Positions 34,445-41,724 of a stretch of DNA of 64,000 nt are shown piece after piece. Location: NCBI GenBank assembly GCA_947175645.1, contig CAMWNP010000012.1, forward strand, positions 1-64,000, given 5' to 3'. Source of the stretch: an uncultured Porphyromonadaceae bacterium (GTDB lineage Bacteria; Bacteroidota; Bacteroidia; Bacteroidales; Muribaculaceae). Under the pieces are notes generated by a model, which saw only the letters and a list, made by a program, of their open reading frames with translations, was not told where the DNA came from and did no database searches. A program made the position numbers and the translations under genes. Numbering within the stretch: the stretch's first letter is position 1; the number at the start of each line of letters is the position of its first letter.

Positions 34445-36220
34445 TCAGAGTTCGCGTGTTTTTTCGGTTAGCCATTCGCGGTCCGCGGCATCTGTAAGCA
34501 TGGGGAGCAGACTTTCGCGTACGCGCTTATGATAGTTGTTGAGCCAAAGGATTTCGGCAGGTGACATCAGAGAGGTGTCGAACAGGCGTAGATCAAACGG
34601 GAACAGAGTCAGGGTCTCGAACTTGTAGAAGTTACCGAAGTTGTTGGTCACCGCAGGCACAGTAAGCACAAGGTTCTCGCATCGTATGCCATGGAGTCCT
34701 TCAATATATAAACCGGGCTCGTTTGAGGTGATCATGCCGGGGAGCAGAGGAACGTTGACGTGGTTCAGGCGTATGCTCTGGGGACCTTCGTGCACATTGA
34801 GGAAAAACCCTACACCGTGACCTGTCCCATGGAGATAACTCATACCTTCGTTCCAGAGGAACTGACGTGCAAGAGCATCGAGTTGGTCTCCGCGGGTTCC
34901 TTCGGGGAACATCTGTGAGCCGAGGGCAATGTGTCCTTTCATCACCAGAGTGAAATGACGTTTCTGTTCGGCGGTAGGTTCACCCAGGGCTATTGTGCGG
35001 GTGATGTCGGTGGTGCCGTCAAGATATTGTGCACCTGAGTCTATGAGCAGCAGTGAGTCGGTTCCTATCTCCACGCTTGACTCCTCGGTTGCGGAATAGT
35101 GCACTATGGCACCGTGGGGACCGTATCCGGCGATGGTCTCGAAAGATTCGTCGAAATAAAGAGGCTGTTTGGACCTATGTTTTGTGAGAATATCTGCAAC
35201 ATCAAGTTCCGTTGTAGTAACCCCTGACGCCACACGCTCCTCAATCTCACGGAAAGCCCCTACCAGAGCGGCGCCGTCCTTGAGCATAGCAGAGTGTACG
35301 CCCTGAATCTGCACATCATTCTTGATGGTTTTCATCATTGCCACGGGAGAGGGTGCAATAACGCTGTCAGCAAGGAGGTCCTTGACGCGCACTGCGGTTT
35401 TTACCTTATCAATAAGAACAGAATAGGTTTTGGCACCGGCCAGGAATGAACCCACGGAGGCGTATGGTTCAACGGTCACCCCACGTTCTGCAAGATATGC
35501 GGTCACGTGGTCATCGACCTTGACGGGATTGGTAAACAATATTTTTTTGTCATCAGAGAGGAAAAGAAACGCTGTGGCCACCGGGTTGCAGTTGACGTCG
35601 CATGAACGGATGTTGAGGGTCCACGCAATGTCGTCAAGTGCGGAGATGAAGATTGAGTCAGCGCCGGTTTCCTTCACCTTGGCCATTATACGCTCCATTT
35701 TCCGGGCGGCATCCTCACCTGCATATTTATTCTCATGGATAAAGATTTTGTCATCCGGGAGTTCGGGACGATCAGTCCAGATATCATCGGTAACATCAAA
35801 ATCGGTCACCACCTCTATATCGCTCCCCACACCGTCAGCGAGCAAGCCGGTTTCTGAGATTGAGAAAATCCAGCCGTCAACACCAACCTTATCACCTTTG
35901 GAGAGGTTTTCCCTCAGAAATGCAGGAATGGAGGGGGTCTCAGGCAGTCCGTCTTTCATCAGCACCACGGGTGTACCCTCGAGTTGCTGTGCGGCCTGGA
36001 GAAAATAGCGTGAATCAGTCCACAGATATGCGGCGTCACGGAGCACCACCAGCGAACCGGCAGAACCGGTAAATCCGCTGAGGAAACGGCGCACCTGCCA
36101 GTGTGATGCAATATATTCACTTTGATGGGGATCAGTCTGGGGAATGATGACAGCGGCAACTCCCTTTTCACGGAGCCTGTTCTGCACCATGCCGATGCGT
36201 TCTGAAATTACTGTGTTCAT
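34445..36220 (-). CDS. Xaa-Pro aminopeptidase (M24B family, APP1-like)
   Basis: A 591-residue aminopeptidase P of the large three-domain type, which removes an N-terminal residue next to proline. Two creatinase-like N-terminal domains precede the pita-bread catalytic domain. Metal ligands are visible: Asp in LLIDSGAQY and DGTTDITRT, His in HGTGHGVGFF, Glu in TSNEPGLY and HGIRCENLVL. No signal peptide, so it is cytoplasmic. It is co-transcribed with rluA-type and PASTA genes upstream (25-bp gap). Confidence 0.95.
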   Translation of the reverse strand: MNTVISERIGMVQNRLREKGVAAVIIPQTDPHQSEYIASHWQVRRFLSGFTGSAGSLVVLRDAAYLWTDSRYFLQAAQQLEGTPVVLMKDGLPETPSIPAFLRENLSKGDKVGVDGWIFSISETGLLADGVGSDIEVVTDFDVTDDIWTDRPELPDDKIFIHENKYAGEDAARKMERIMAKVKETGADSIFISALDDIAWTLNIRSCDVNCNPVATAFLFLSDDKKILFTNPVKVDDHVTAYLAERGVTVEPYASVGSFLAGAKTYSVLIDKVKTAVRVKDLLADSVIAPSPVAMMKTIKNDVQIQGVHSAMLKDGAALVGAFREIEERVASGVTTTELDVADILTKHRSKQPLYFDESFETIAGYGPHGAIVHYSATEESSVEIGTDSLLLIDSGAQYLDGTTDITRTIALGEPTAEQKRHFTLVMKGHIALGSQMFPEGTRGDQLDALARQFLWNEGMSYLHGTGHGVGFFLNVHEGPQSIRLNHVNVPLLPGMITSNEPGLYIEGLHGIRCENLVLTVPAVTNNFGNFYKFETLTLFPFDLRLFDTSLMSPAEILWLNNYHKRVRESLLPMLTDAADREWLTEKTREL

Positions 36221-36245
36221 ATTCTTGGGTTTTATGTTTTCTTTG

Positions 36246-37331
36246 TCAGGTTGTAAGTGTTCGCCAGCGCTCTATCATCTTTGTCATATCCTCCGGCACT
36301 TCGGATTCAAAGAACATCTCTTTTCCGGTGACGGGGTGCACGAATCCGAGCGTACGGGCATGTAGAGCCTGCCGGGGGCATATATCAAAACAATTCTGGA
36401 CGAACTGGCGGTATTTGGCTGAAGTTGTGCCACGCAGGATCTTGTCGCCCCCATAGCGGGAGTCATTGAGCAGCGGGTGGCCTATGTGTTTCATGTGAAC
36501 GCGGATCTGATGCGTGCGTCCGGTTTCAAGAACACATTTCACCACGCTGACATATCCCAGTTTTTCAAGTACGGCGTAATGGGTTACGGCATGTTTGCCA
36601 TAGTCACCTCCCACGGGAAACACCTCCATCTGCAGGCGGTCGCGCAACGAACGACCTATGTTTCCCTCAATCCTGCCGTTGTCAGGAGAAGGTATTCCCC
36701 ACACCACCGCCACATACTCACGTTTGGTGGTCTTGTTGAAGAACTGCTTTCCCAGATGGGTTTTGGCATCAGGAGTCTTTGCCACCACAAGCAAACCGGA
36801 TGTGTCCTTGTCTATGCGGTGAACAAGCCCCATGCGAGGGTCATTGACATCATAGTCGGGGTTGTTGCGGAAATGATACGCCAGCGCATTCACAAGCGTT
36901 CCGGAATAATTTCCATGACCGGGATGCACCACCAACCCCGGAGGCTTGTTAACCACCAGCAGGGCGTCATCTTCATAAACTATGTCAAGAGGGATATCCT
37001 CAGGTATGATTTCAAGTTCATACTTAGGGCGGTCCATGACGATTGAAACAACATCGTCAGGCTTCACCCTATAGTTGCTCTTTACCGGCCGGCCGTTCAC
37101 AAGGATACATCCCGCTTCGGCAGCCTGCTGAATGCGGTTGCGCGAAGATTTCTGCATCTTTGCCACCAGAAACTTGTCTACCCGTAGCAGTGCCTGCCCT
37201 TTATCAGCCACAAACCGGAAATGCTCATACATTCCCGTGCCGTCGATCTCGCCGTCAAGTTCACCGGCTTCATCGGAGGCTTCGATGGCGACATCAAGGT
37301 CCGCGTCGTCAATATAATCGTCAGTCGGCAT
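36246..37331 (-). CDS. RluA-family pseudouridine synthase (RluD-like)
   Basis: A 361-residue pseudouridine synthase. An acidic N-terminal tail (about 1-35) precedes an S4 RNA-binding domain (about 46-100), then the catalytic domain with HRIDKDTSG at 171-179 and catalytic Asp174. S4 plus overall layout favour RluD, which modifies helix 69 of 23S rRNA, but other RluA members are possible. The gene overlaps the PASTA gene by 11 bp. Confidence 0.93.
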   Translation of the reverse strand: MPTDDYIDDADLDVAIEASDEAGELDGEIDGTGMYEHFRFVADKGQALLRVDKFLVAKMQKSSRNRIQQAAEAGCILVNGRPVKSNYRVKPDDVVSIVMDRPKYELEIIPEDIPLDIVYEDDALLVVNKPPGLVVHPGHGNYSGTLVNALAYHFRNNPDYDVNDPRMGLVHRIDKDTSGLLVVAKTPDAKTHLGKQFFNKTTKREYVAVVWGIPSPDNGRIEGNIGRSLRDRLQMEVFPVGGDYGKHAVTHYAVLEKLGYVSVVKCVLETGRTHQIRVHMKHIGHPLLNDSRYGGDKILRGTTSAKYRQFVQNCFDICPRQALHARTLGFVHPVTGKEMFFESEVPEDMTKMIERWRTLTT

Positions 37332-37953
37332 TGAAATAATCTTTTATATAGTCAGCGATAGATGGGTCGGTGGCTGTTGAATCAGACTCCTGCACGGTGT
37401 AGCCGCTACCTACCTCCAGGGTAATAACGGCTGACTGCGGCACACGCTGTCCCGCCCTGAGAGACGTAGCGTTGGCTTTCGCACCGAGCACAAGATCCTT
37501 GTACTCTGACTCCACCTCAACTACCCTGACCTCCTTGAAACCCAAACCCTCGAACATTGCCCGTCCCTCGCGCACCGAAACGTTCATGAACGGGGGAACG
37601 GTCACCAGACGCGGCGCGAAAGCAACTATGGTAAGATAAACCATACGTCCGGGCTTGACATTGGCATTCGCACGCGGCGACTGCTCAACCACGGTTCCCG
37701 GAGGATAACTGCGGTCATAGATCGAGTCAGTCAACTCATAGTTCATCCCATTCTCTTTGAGCACCTTGCCGGCCTCATCAAGCGTAAGCCCCTTGACCAT
37801 CGGCACCACGGCAACCTCGCCATGGCGCGTCCAACTGTCAAGGAAAAACATTGCCGCAACCAAAATCACCCAGCCGGTGATGCAGATGATCACTAAATTC
37901 CTGATAATGGGATGGTTCTTAAAAAATTCAATTATCTTTTGGAGGTATTTCAC
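37321..37953 (-). CDS. membrane-anchored PASTA-domain protein
   Basis: A 210-residue protein with a short cytoplasmic N-terminus, one membrane helix (about 17-38) and two PASTA-like domains (about 48-112 and 115-185; VPMVKGLTLDEAGKVLKENG, VVEQSPRANANVKPG). PASTA domains bind peptidoglycan fragments, but no kinase or transpeptidase domain is attached. It heads the operon with the pseudouridine synthase; the functional link is unclear. TATCTTTG at 37983-37976 on the minus strand is a good -7 box. Confidence 0.9.
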   Translation of the reverse strand: MKYLQKIIEFFKNHPIIRNLVIICITGWVILVAAMFFLDSWTRHGEVAVVPMVKGLTLDEAGKVLKENGMNYELTDSIYDRSYPPGTVVEQSPRANANVKPGRMVYLTIVAFAPRLVTVPPFMNVSVREGRAMFEGLGFKEVRVVEVESEYKDLVLGAKANATSLRAGQRVPQSAVITLEVGSGYTVQESDSTATDPSIADYIKDYFNAD

Positions 37954-37988
37954 GTTCGTTTTTTTTTATAAAACACAAAGATAATAAT

Positions 37989-38222
37989 TTATTCCGAGAC
38001 TTTGTATGCAAAGTGCAGAACATTTTCAAGTCCGGGGGTAAGAGGTGAATTTGCTTTAGCCGCCTCTTTTTCTTCTTCGGTATTATTTGACCAAACAATT
38101 CCAAGTTTTGCAAGTTCCACCAAAAATTTGGATGAATTTTCCGGTGTTGGATTCTCATTATATTTCTGGACAGCGTCAGTAACTTTGATACGCTGTTCTA
38201 TATCTTTATCAGTTTGATTCAT
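37989..38222 (-). CDS. hypothetical 77-residue protein following an AAA ATPase
   Basis: A small, mostly helical, acidic protein without signal peptide or membrane segment (start MNQTDKDIEQRIKVTDAVQK; core KFLVELAKLGIVWSN). It begins 26 bp after the ATPase stop on the same strand, so the two probably form an operon. No family recognised. A partner or regulator of the ATPase is possible, but there is no direct evidence. Confidence 0.65.
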   Translation of the reverse strand: MNQTDKDIEQRIKVTDAVQKYNENPTPENSSKFLVELAKLGIVWSNNTEEEKEAAKANSPLTPGLENVLHFAYKVSE

Positions 38223-38248
38223 TATTATCTTACTATTGTATTCGTGTT

Positions 38249-39685
38249 TTATGCGTCAGCAAACAAATCATCGGCTGTTATTTGCGAATGGATGCTGTTC
38301 ATTGAATAGGAGTTCTTCACAAGTCCGGAACTTGTTATCATGGTCAGGGCGATTCCTTTGCGTGTCTTTGTCAGTTGGCGGAATAGTGATGCTTTATTGC
38401 GCAGATTCTCCATATATTTCTTGTCAATGGTATATGGGCCGTCGGAATATTTTATTTCGCAAAGGTTTATTGCCTTGTCACTGCGGTCAATTAACAGATC
38501 AATCTGCGCTCCGGGATGCTCATCATTAGCAGCGGTACGCCATGAGTATTCGTTTGTGATTACACCGCTTATTCCAAGAGCCTTCTTTATCTGCTCTGAA
38601 TGCAAAAGACATACACGCTCGAACGCGAGTCCACACCAGTTGTGATATGTAGGCGCAGTCTGTATCTTAGACCAGTAATTAGTATCAGTATTCTTGCGAC
38701 CTTCCATAAACTTGAAGTAGAACAGAGTGAAGTTATCTATAAGTTGATAGAGAGAGTTCTTTGTTTTAGAGCCTATTGCCTGATACTTACGGATAAAACC
38801 GCAATTCTCTAAATCTTCCAAATACTTGGTCAACTGTCCGTTTGTAATCAGGTTTGAGTTTTCTATTATCTCTTCGCGGGTCATTCCGACCTTCTTTTTG
38901 GCTAATACAGTTATGATATCCAGATATGGCTCGGGCTGTTTGAATAATGATGAATATAACTCATTAAACTCATTCCCCAGTTTAGGAGTCTTCCCAAAGA
39001 ACAATGCGTCTACATTCTGTGGCAAACTTAACGACTTGTTGAGTAGCGACCAATAAAATGGTATGCCACCCAAAATCATATAAGCCTCCATAATTTCTTG
39101 CCGTTCCATTGGGAGATTTATACTTTTAACATATAACTCACACTCATGCAGATTAAACGGCTGTAAGTGAATTTGATTGTTCAGTCTGTTATGCAAGCCA
39201 CCTCTATTCTTTAGTATCTTCTTAACCATCCAAGAGGTTGCTGATCCACATACAATAAGGAGTATGTCTTTTCTCGCGGATGCCCATGCATTCCAAAAAT
39301 TCTCAAAGGCAGTCATAAAACTTGATTTAGGACCATCCATCCAAGGCAATTCATCCAAGAACACAACCTTTTTCTTATCGGGAAGACCCTTAAGATACTG
39401 CTCTAACATATAAAATGCCTCTATCCAGTTGTTCGGATATGAGCCGCCTTTGAATCCACGATCTTTAAGAGTGAGATAAAATCGTTGCAATTGTTCCTTT
39501 GTCGAAGCCTGAGCCATTCCAGAATAAGTAAATGCAAAGTTATCTTGAAAGACTTCCCTGACAAGATAGGTCTTACCAATTCTACGGCGTCCAAATACAG
39601 CGACAAACTTAGACTCGTCTGAATCGTAGGCCTGTCGAAGTTCCTGTATCTCTTTTTCTCTTCCTATCAGCATATAAGATATCAT
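38249..39685 (-). CDS. AAA ATPase with C-terminal DUF234/nuclease-like domain
   Basis: A 478-residue ATPase of the archaeal-type ATPase/DUF234 group. Walker A is GRRRIGKT (32-39) and Walker B VVFLDELPW (near 107-115). A winged-helix-like section (about 270-320, KKKVGMTREEIIENSNLITN) follows. The C-terminal domain carries Asp396 in GAQIDLLID and Glu410/Lys412 in CEIKYSD, the spacing of a PD-(D/E)XK nuclease core. Function in bacteria is unknown; these genes are often accessory. Two dyad repeats and a -7 box (TATTTTTG, 39701-39694) stand directly upstream. Confidence 0.85.
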   Translation of the reverse strand: MISYMLIGREKEIQELRQAYDSDESKFVAVFGRRRIGKTYLVREVFQDNFAFTYSGMAQASTKEQLQRFYLTLKDRGFKGGSYPNNWIEAFYMLEQYLKGLPDKKKVVFLDELPWMDGPKSSFMTAFENFWNAWASARKDILLIVCGSATSWMVKKILKNRGGLHNRLNNQIHLQPFNLHECELYVKSINLPMERQEIMEAYMILGGIPFYWSLLNKSLSLPQNVDALFFGKTPKLGNEFNELYSSLFKQPEPYLDIITVLAKKKVGMTREEIIENSNLITNGQLTKYLEDLENCGFIRKYQAIGSKTKNSLYQLIDNFTLFYFKFMEGRKNTDTNYWSKIQTAPTYHNWCGLAFERVCLLHSEQIKKALGISGVITNEYSWRTAANDEHPGAQIDLLIDRSDKAINLCEIKYSDGPYTIDKKYMENLRNKASLFRQLTKTRKGIALTMITSSGLVKNSYSMNSIHSQITADDLFADA

Positions 39686-39712
39686 TTAGACTGCAAAAAT
39701 ACAAAATTTTTC

Positions 39713-39877
39713 TTACATCACATAGCCAAATCTTATATTTTTACACCACATTTGGCTGCGTGATGTAAGTAACCCAAAGACGATCGTACTCATTGTTCAA
39801 TGACACAACAACGATATTTACTTACATCAGGCAGCCAAATCTCATAATTTTATACCACATTTGGCTGGTTTATGTAA
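39713..39877. promoter_or_regulatory. two tandem copies of a long dyad, candidate operators of the ATPase gene
   Basis: Copy 1 (39713-39768) has nested arms TTACATCA...TGATGTAA and AGCCAAAT...ATTTGGCT. Copy 2 (39822-39877) repeats the order TTACATCA, AGCCAAAT, ATTTGGCT, ATGTAA. Loops are similar in length and sequence (TTTTACACCAC and TTTTATACCAC). Copy 1 covers the -33 region of the ATPase promoter. This is arranged like paired operators for autoregulation, or could be hairpins in DNA or RNA. Confidence 0.75.
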
Positions 39878-39912
39878 TAAGAGAGGTCTTCCCCGTTTAT
39901 AAACATGTCACT

Positions 39913-40025
39913 TGTCGGAGACAATAACGGATACATGTCGGAGATAGAACTTACTGTACGTCAGTAGAAAAAACTTAACCACATAAAAATGTCTCCGACA
40001 GTAACCGTACATCAAAAGTCGGAGA
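39913..40025. repeat. cluster of GTCGGAGA motifs
   Basis: TGTCGGAGACA at 39913-39923, TGTCGGAGAT at 39936-39945, its inverse TGTCTCCGACA at 39990-40000 and GTCGGAGA at 40018-40025 lie within 113 bp. A further hairpin TCGGGC/GCCCGA is at 40042-40062. The stretch has no gene. It lies between the ATPase dyads and the tRNA-Gly promoter. Confidence 0.6.
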
Positions 40026-40120
40026 GTCAGTTCGGTTTGGTTCGGGCTATGTAAACGCCCGATGAATCAAACTGAAGAGTGCGATAATATATCTTTTTGT
40101 GAGGTTTTTTTGCTTATATA

Positions 40121-40152
40121 TTTTGATAATTCAGATTATCACGCTAAATTTG
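40121..40152 (+). promoter_or_regulatory. promoter of tRNA-Gly
   Basis: TTTTG (40121-40125), a 19-bp spacer and TAAATTTG (40145-40152), 17 bp before the tRNA. Confidence 0.85.
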
Positions 40153-40169
40153 CAATGAAATTCAGATGT

Positions 40170-40242
40170 GCGGCAGTGGCTCAGTTGGTAGAGCATCGGC
40201 TTCCCAAGCCGAGGGTCGCGGGTTCGAGCCCCGTTTGCCGCT
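40170..40242 (+). tRNA. tRNA-Gly (CCC)
   Basis: A 73-nt tRNA with a full cloverleaf: acceptor GCGGCAG/TTGCCGC, D-arm GGCTCAGTTGGTAGAGC, anticodon arm TCGGC-TTCCCAA-GCCGA with anticodon CCC, T-arm CGGGTTCGAGCCCCG, discriminator T. CCA is not encoded. Its 3' half (40200-40243) is duplicated at 41511-41554, marking it as an integration target. Confidence 0.96.
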
Positions 40243-40253
40243 CTATTGAACAT

Positions 40254-40288
40254 CTGACAATTAACTCCGGTTTTTTGTCAGTTTTTTA
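40254..40288 (+). terminator. terminator of tRNA-Gly
   Basis: CTGACAA (40254-40260) pairs with TTGTCAG (40275-40281), followed by TTTTTT. Confidence 0.85.
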
Positions 40289-40301
40289 TTAGTTGACATT
40301 G

Positions 40302-40451
40302 ATGTGGAAGTTCTACAACCTACTTACGGGAGCAAACAAGAGCAATTACATTGATAGTTTTCTTGACCGCTCTCTTAATGCCACTGAAATGGCTTTAGGT
40401 ATCAACTCCGCTCTTCATGGCGATAACCGTTATGCTTGGTTTATCGACTAA
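40302..40451 (+). pseudogene. C-terminal fragment of a DUF3871-like mobile-element protein
   Basis: An in-frame stretch of 49 codons reads MWKFYNLLTGANKSNYIDSF and ends in HGDNRYAWFID then stop. From memory this matches the C-terminus of DUF3871 proteins, common on Bacteroidales conjugative elements. Such proteins are several hundred residues long, and the frame is closed by a stop just upstream (TAG at 40290-40292), so this is a remnant. It lies 60 bp from tRNA-Gly. Confidence 0.65.
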
Positions 40452-40509
40452 CACGAATCAGGGGGACATTCAGCAATGTGTGTCCCTCTTCCCTTTTAAT
40501 CTTTAAAAT

Positions 40510-40650
40510 ATGGCAAATAAAGACATTCAAAATTATTGAATTGGCGGGATAGGATTCGCTCTATTTTTTATTATTGGCATCTGCATCGCCCCATTGGTGA
40601 CATTTAGCATAGTTTGGCTAATATTCATACTGATTTCATACATCAAATGA
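40510..40650 (+). pseudogene. small membrane protein gene interrupted by a stop codon
   Basis: The frame reads MANKDIQNY, a TGA stop at 40537-40539, then continues in the same frame as IGGIGFALFFIIGICIAPLV and further hydrophobic residues to TGA at 40648-40650. Read through, it would be a 46-residue protein with one or two membrane helices. TGA for a former TGG (Trp) is the simplest explanation. It lies in the decayed tRNA-Gly island. Confidence 0.55.
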
Positions 40651-40710
40651 ATCTATTTCACAATCATGCAAAAAAAACTTCTGAAACAGCCCCAACAATA
40701 ATATTATTTC

Positions 40711-40982
40711 GTAACTTTGCACTTGATTTAGAGCCAAAGAGTTGGCTTGACAAATCAACATAATAACGAAAGGTGTTATTGAAATTATCTTCTTAGTTCA
40801 AATCTCGCAAATTTGATATGCAGTGAAGATGATTGGCAATAGCACCTACACTGATTGCATATACCCAGCCGTGAGTGGCGGAATATAGCAAAATCGGTGT
40901 GGGGCTATTGTTTTATCCACTGCATAGGCAATGCGAGAGCCTGAACTAAGGATAAAGCAAATACAATCCTCACACCTTTTTT
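40711..40982 (+). ncRNA. candidate rod-shaped structured RNA in the tRNA-Gly island
   Basis: A -7-type TAACTTTG (about 40711-40718) is followed by two nested structures. The first is TTGATTT-AGCCAA/TTGGCT-AAATCAA (about 40724-40757). The second, about 40769-40980, folds almost completely into one long hairpin. Pairs from the outside in: AAAGGTGT/ACACCTTT, TTATC/GATAA, CTTAGTTCA/TGAACTAAG, CTCGCA/TGCGAG, TGCAGTG/CACTGCA, CAATAGC/GCTATTG, CACTGATT/AATCGGTG, GCC/GGC. The outer arm runs into TTTTTT at about 40977-40982, as a terminator would. No coding frame. No known family was recognised. Confidence 0.6.
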
Positions 40983-41035
40983 GTAAAGTAACTGTTCCTT
41001 AGAGGGTTGAGGAACAACAGAACAATTAATAAAAA

Positions 41036-41416
41036 ATGAAGAAATTAAAATTTCTTGCAGTGGTACTTTTTACAGTGCTTACTTGTATTAACTTCGCTTC
41101 ATGTAGCAATGATGACGATGAGATTTATGACGATTCAATTGTCGGTAAATGGATTGAAAAAGGTGTTGATGATGGAGATGTCTATGAAAACATCTATATT
41201 TTTAATGCGGATGGGACAGGTGCTACATTATGGAAAGGAGCGAATGGATGGTATGGAGAGAATGGCGATAGTTTCCATTATGTTTACACTAAACCCGTGT
41301 TAACTATCAAATGGAATTTTGGCGAAACCGAAATCTTATCTGTTGAATGGAAAAATAAGAATACTATTCGACTTTATGATAACGATGGTGAAGATTTCAC
41401 TATATCACGCCAATAA
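41036..41416 (+). CDS. small lipoprotein, lipocalin-like fold
   Basis: A 126-residue lipoprotein (lipobox NFASC, Cys23) with an acidic Asp/Glu linker and a beta-rich domain beginning IVGKWIEKGVDDG and including IYIFNADGTGATLW. This pattern is common in Bacteroidales lipocalin-like DUFs that report on a residual W-x-F-x(n)-DGTG motif. Its function is unknown. It is the only intact protein gene inside the tRNA-Gly island and lies 53 bp after the structured RNA, perhaps as cargo. Base composition is more AT-rich than the flanking core genes. Confidence 0.75.
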   Translation: MKKLKFLAVVLFTVLTCINFASCSNDDDEIYDDSIVGKWIEKGVDDGDVYENIYIFNADGTGATLWKGANGWYGENGDSFHYVYTKPVLTIKWNFGETEILSVEWKNKNTIRLYDNDGEDFTISRQ

Positions 41417-41483
41417 CAACCAAACATAATTTATTATTTTCATAAACAGCACCCGAGATTAGGGTGTTGCTTTACACCGCTTC

Positions 41484-41553
41484 GCGGCGTAAAGGCGTAG
41501 CAACTCAACTCTTCCCAAGTTGAGGGTCGCGGGTTTGAGCCCCGTTTGCCGCT
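41484..41553 (+). pseudogene. tRNA-Gly pseudogene / duplicated attachment site
   Basis: The 3' half matches tRNA-Gly (anticodon loop CTTCCCAAG, T-arm GGGTTTGAGCCCC, acceptor TTGCCGCT). The 5' half is shortened, starting GCGGCG, with a damaged D-arm, and the anticodon stem is altered. A perfect hairpin CTTTAC-A-CCGC/GCGG-C-GTAAAG (41470-41494) overlaps it. It is probably not a working tRNA but the distal att copy of an integrated element. Confidence 0.75.
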
Positions 41554-41560
41554 CCCTCGC

Positions 41561-41600
41561 AAAAAGACTGTTGACACCCTGATGTCCGCAGTCTTTTTTA
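41561..41600 (+). terminator. intrinsic terminator after the tRNA-Gly island
   Basis: A 10-bp stem AAAAAGACTG/CAGTCTTTTT with an 18-nt loop and flanking A and T runs, so it can work on both strands. Confidence 0.85.
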
Positions 41601-41695
41601 TATTCATTCAAGAAACTTGCCAAAAATATCTTTAAATCCAAACACACTCTTAATTTTTATCTCATAAATTTAAATGGTTTCTAAAATAATTCTGT

Positions 41696-41703
41696 TATCT
41701 TTG
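41696..41703 (+). promoter_or_regulatory. -7 box upstream of the thioredoxin-like lipoprotein gene
   Basis: TATCTTTG, 22 bp before the ATG. No TTG is found at the right spacing, so the promoter may need an activator or use a weak -33. Confidence 0.55.
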
Positions 41704-41724
41704 CTTTGATAAATACATTTTCCA

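Larger units (their letters stand above)
40243..41554. mobile_element. decayed 1.3-kb island integrated at tRNA-Gly
   Basis: The 3' half of tRNA-Gly (40200-40243) is repeated directly at 41511-41554 with 41 of 44 matches, the pattern left by a tyrosine-recombinase element that inserts at a tRNA 3' end. Between the two repeats are a DUF3871-like fragment, a stop-interrupted microprotein, a rod-like RNA candidate and a small lipoprotein gene. No integrase remains, so it is an immobile remnant. Confidence 0.75.

Noticed and set aside
39685..39685. A prophage origin for the ATPase and the XRE-S24 genes
   Set aside because: No structural, replication or lysis phage genes are present near either locus.
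40769..40982. A group II intron or transposon inverted repeat
   Set aside because: No domain V consensus, no reverse transcriptase, and the arms are interrupted by many internal loops, unlike transposon ends. A mobile-element origin is not fully excluded.
41484..41553. A second functional tRNA-Gly
   Set aside because: The D-arm is missing or damaged and the anticodon stem is changed, so it is better explained as a duplicated attachment site.
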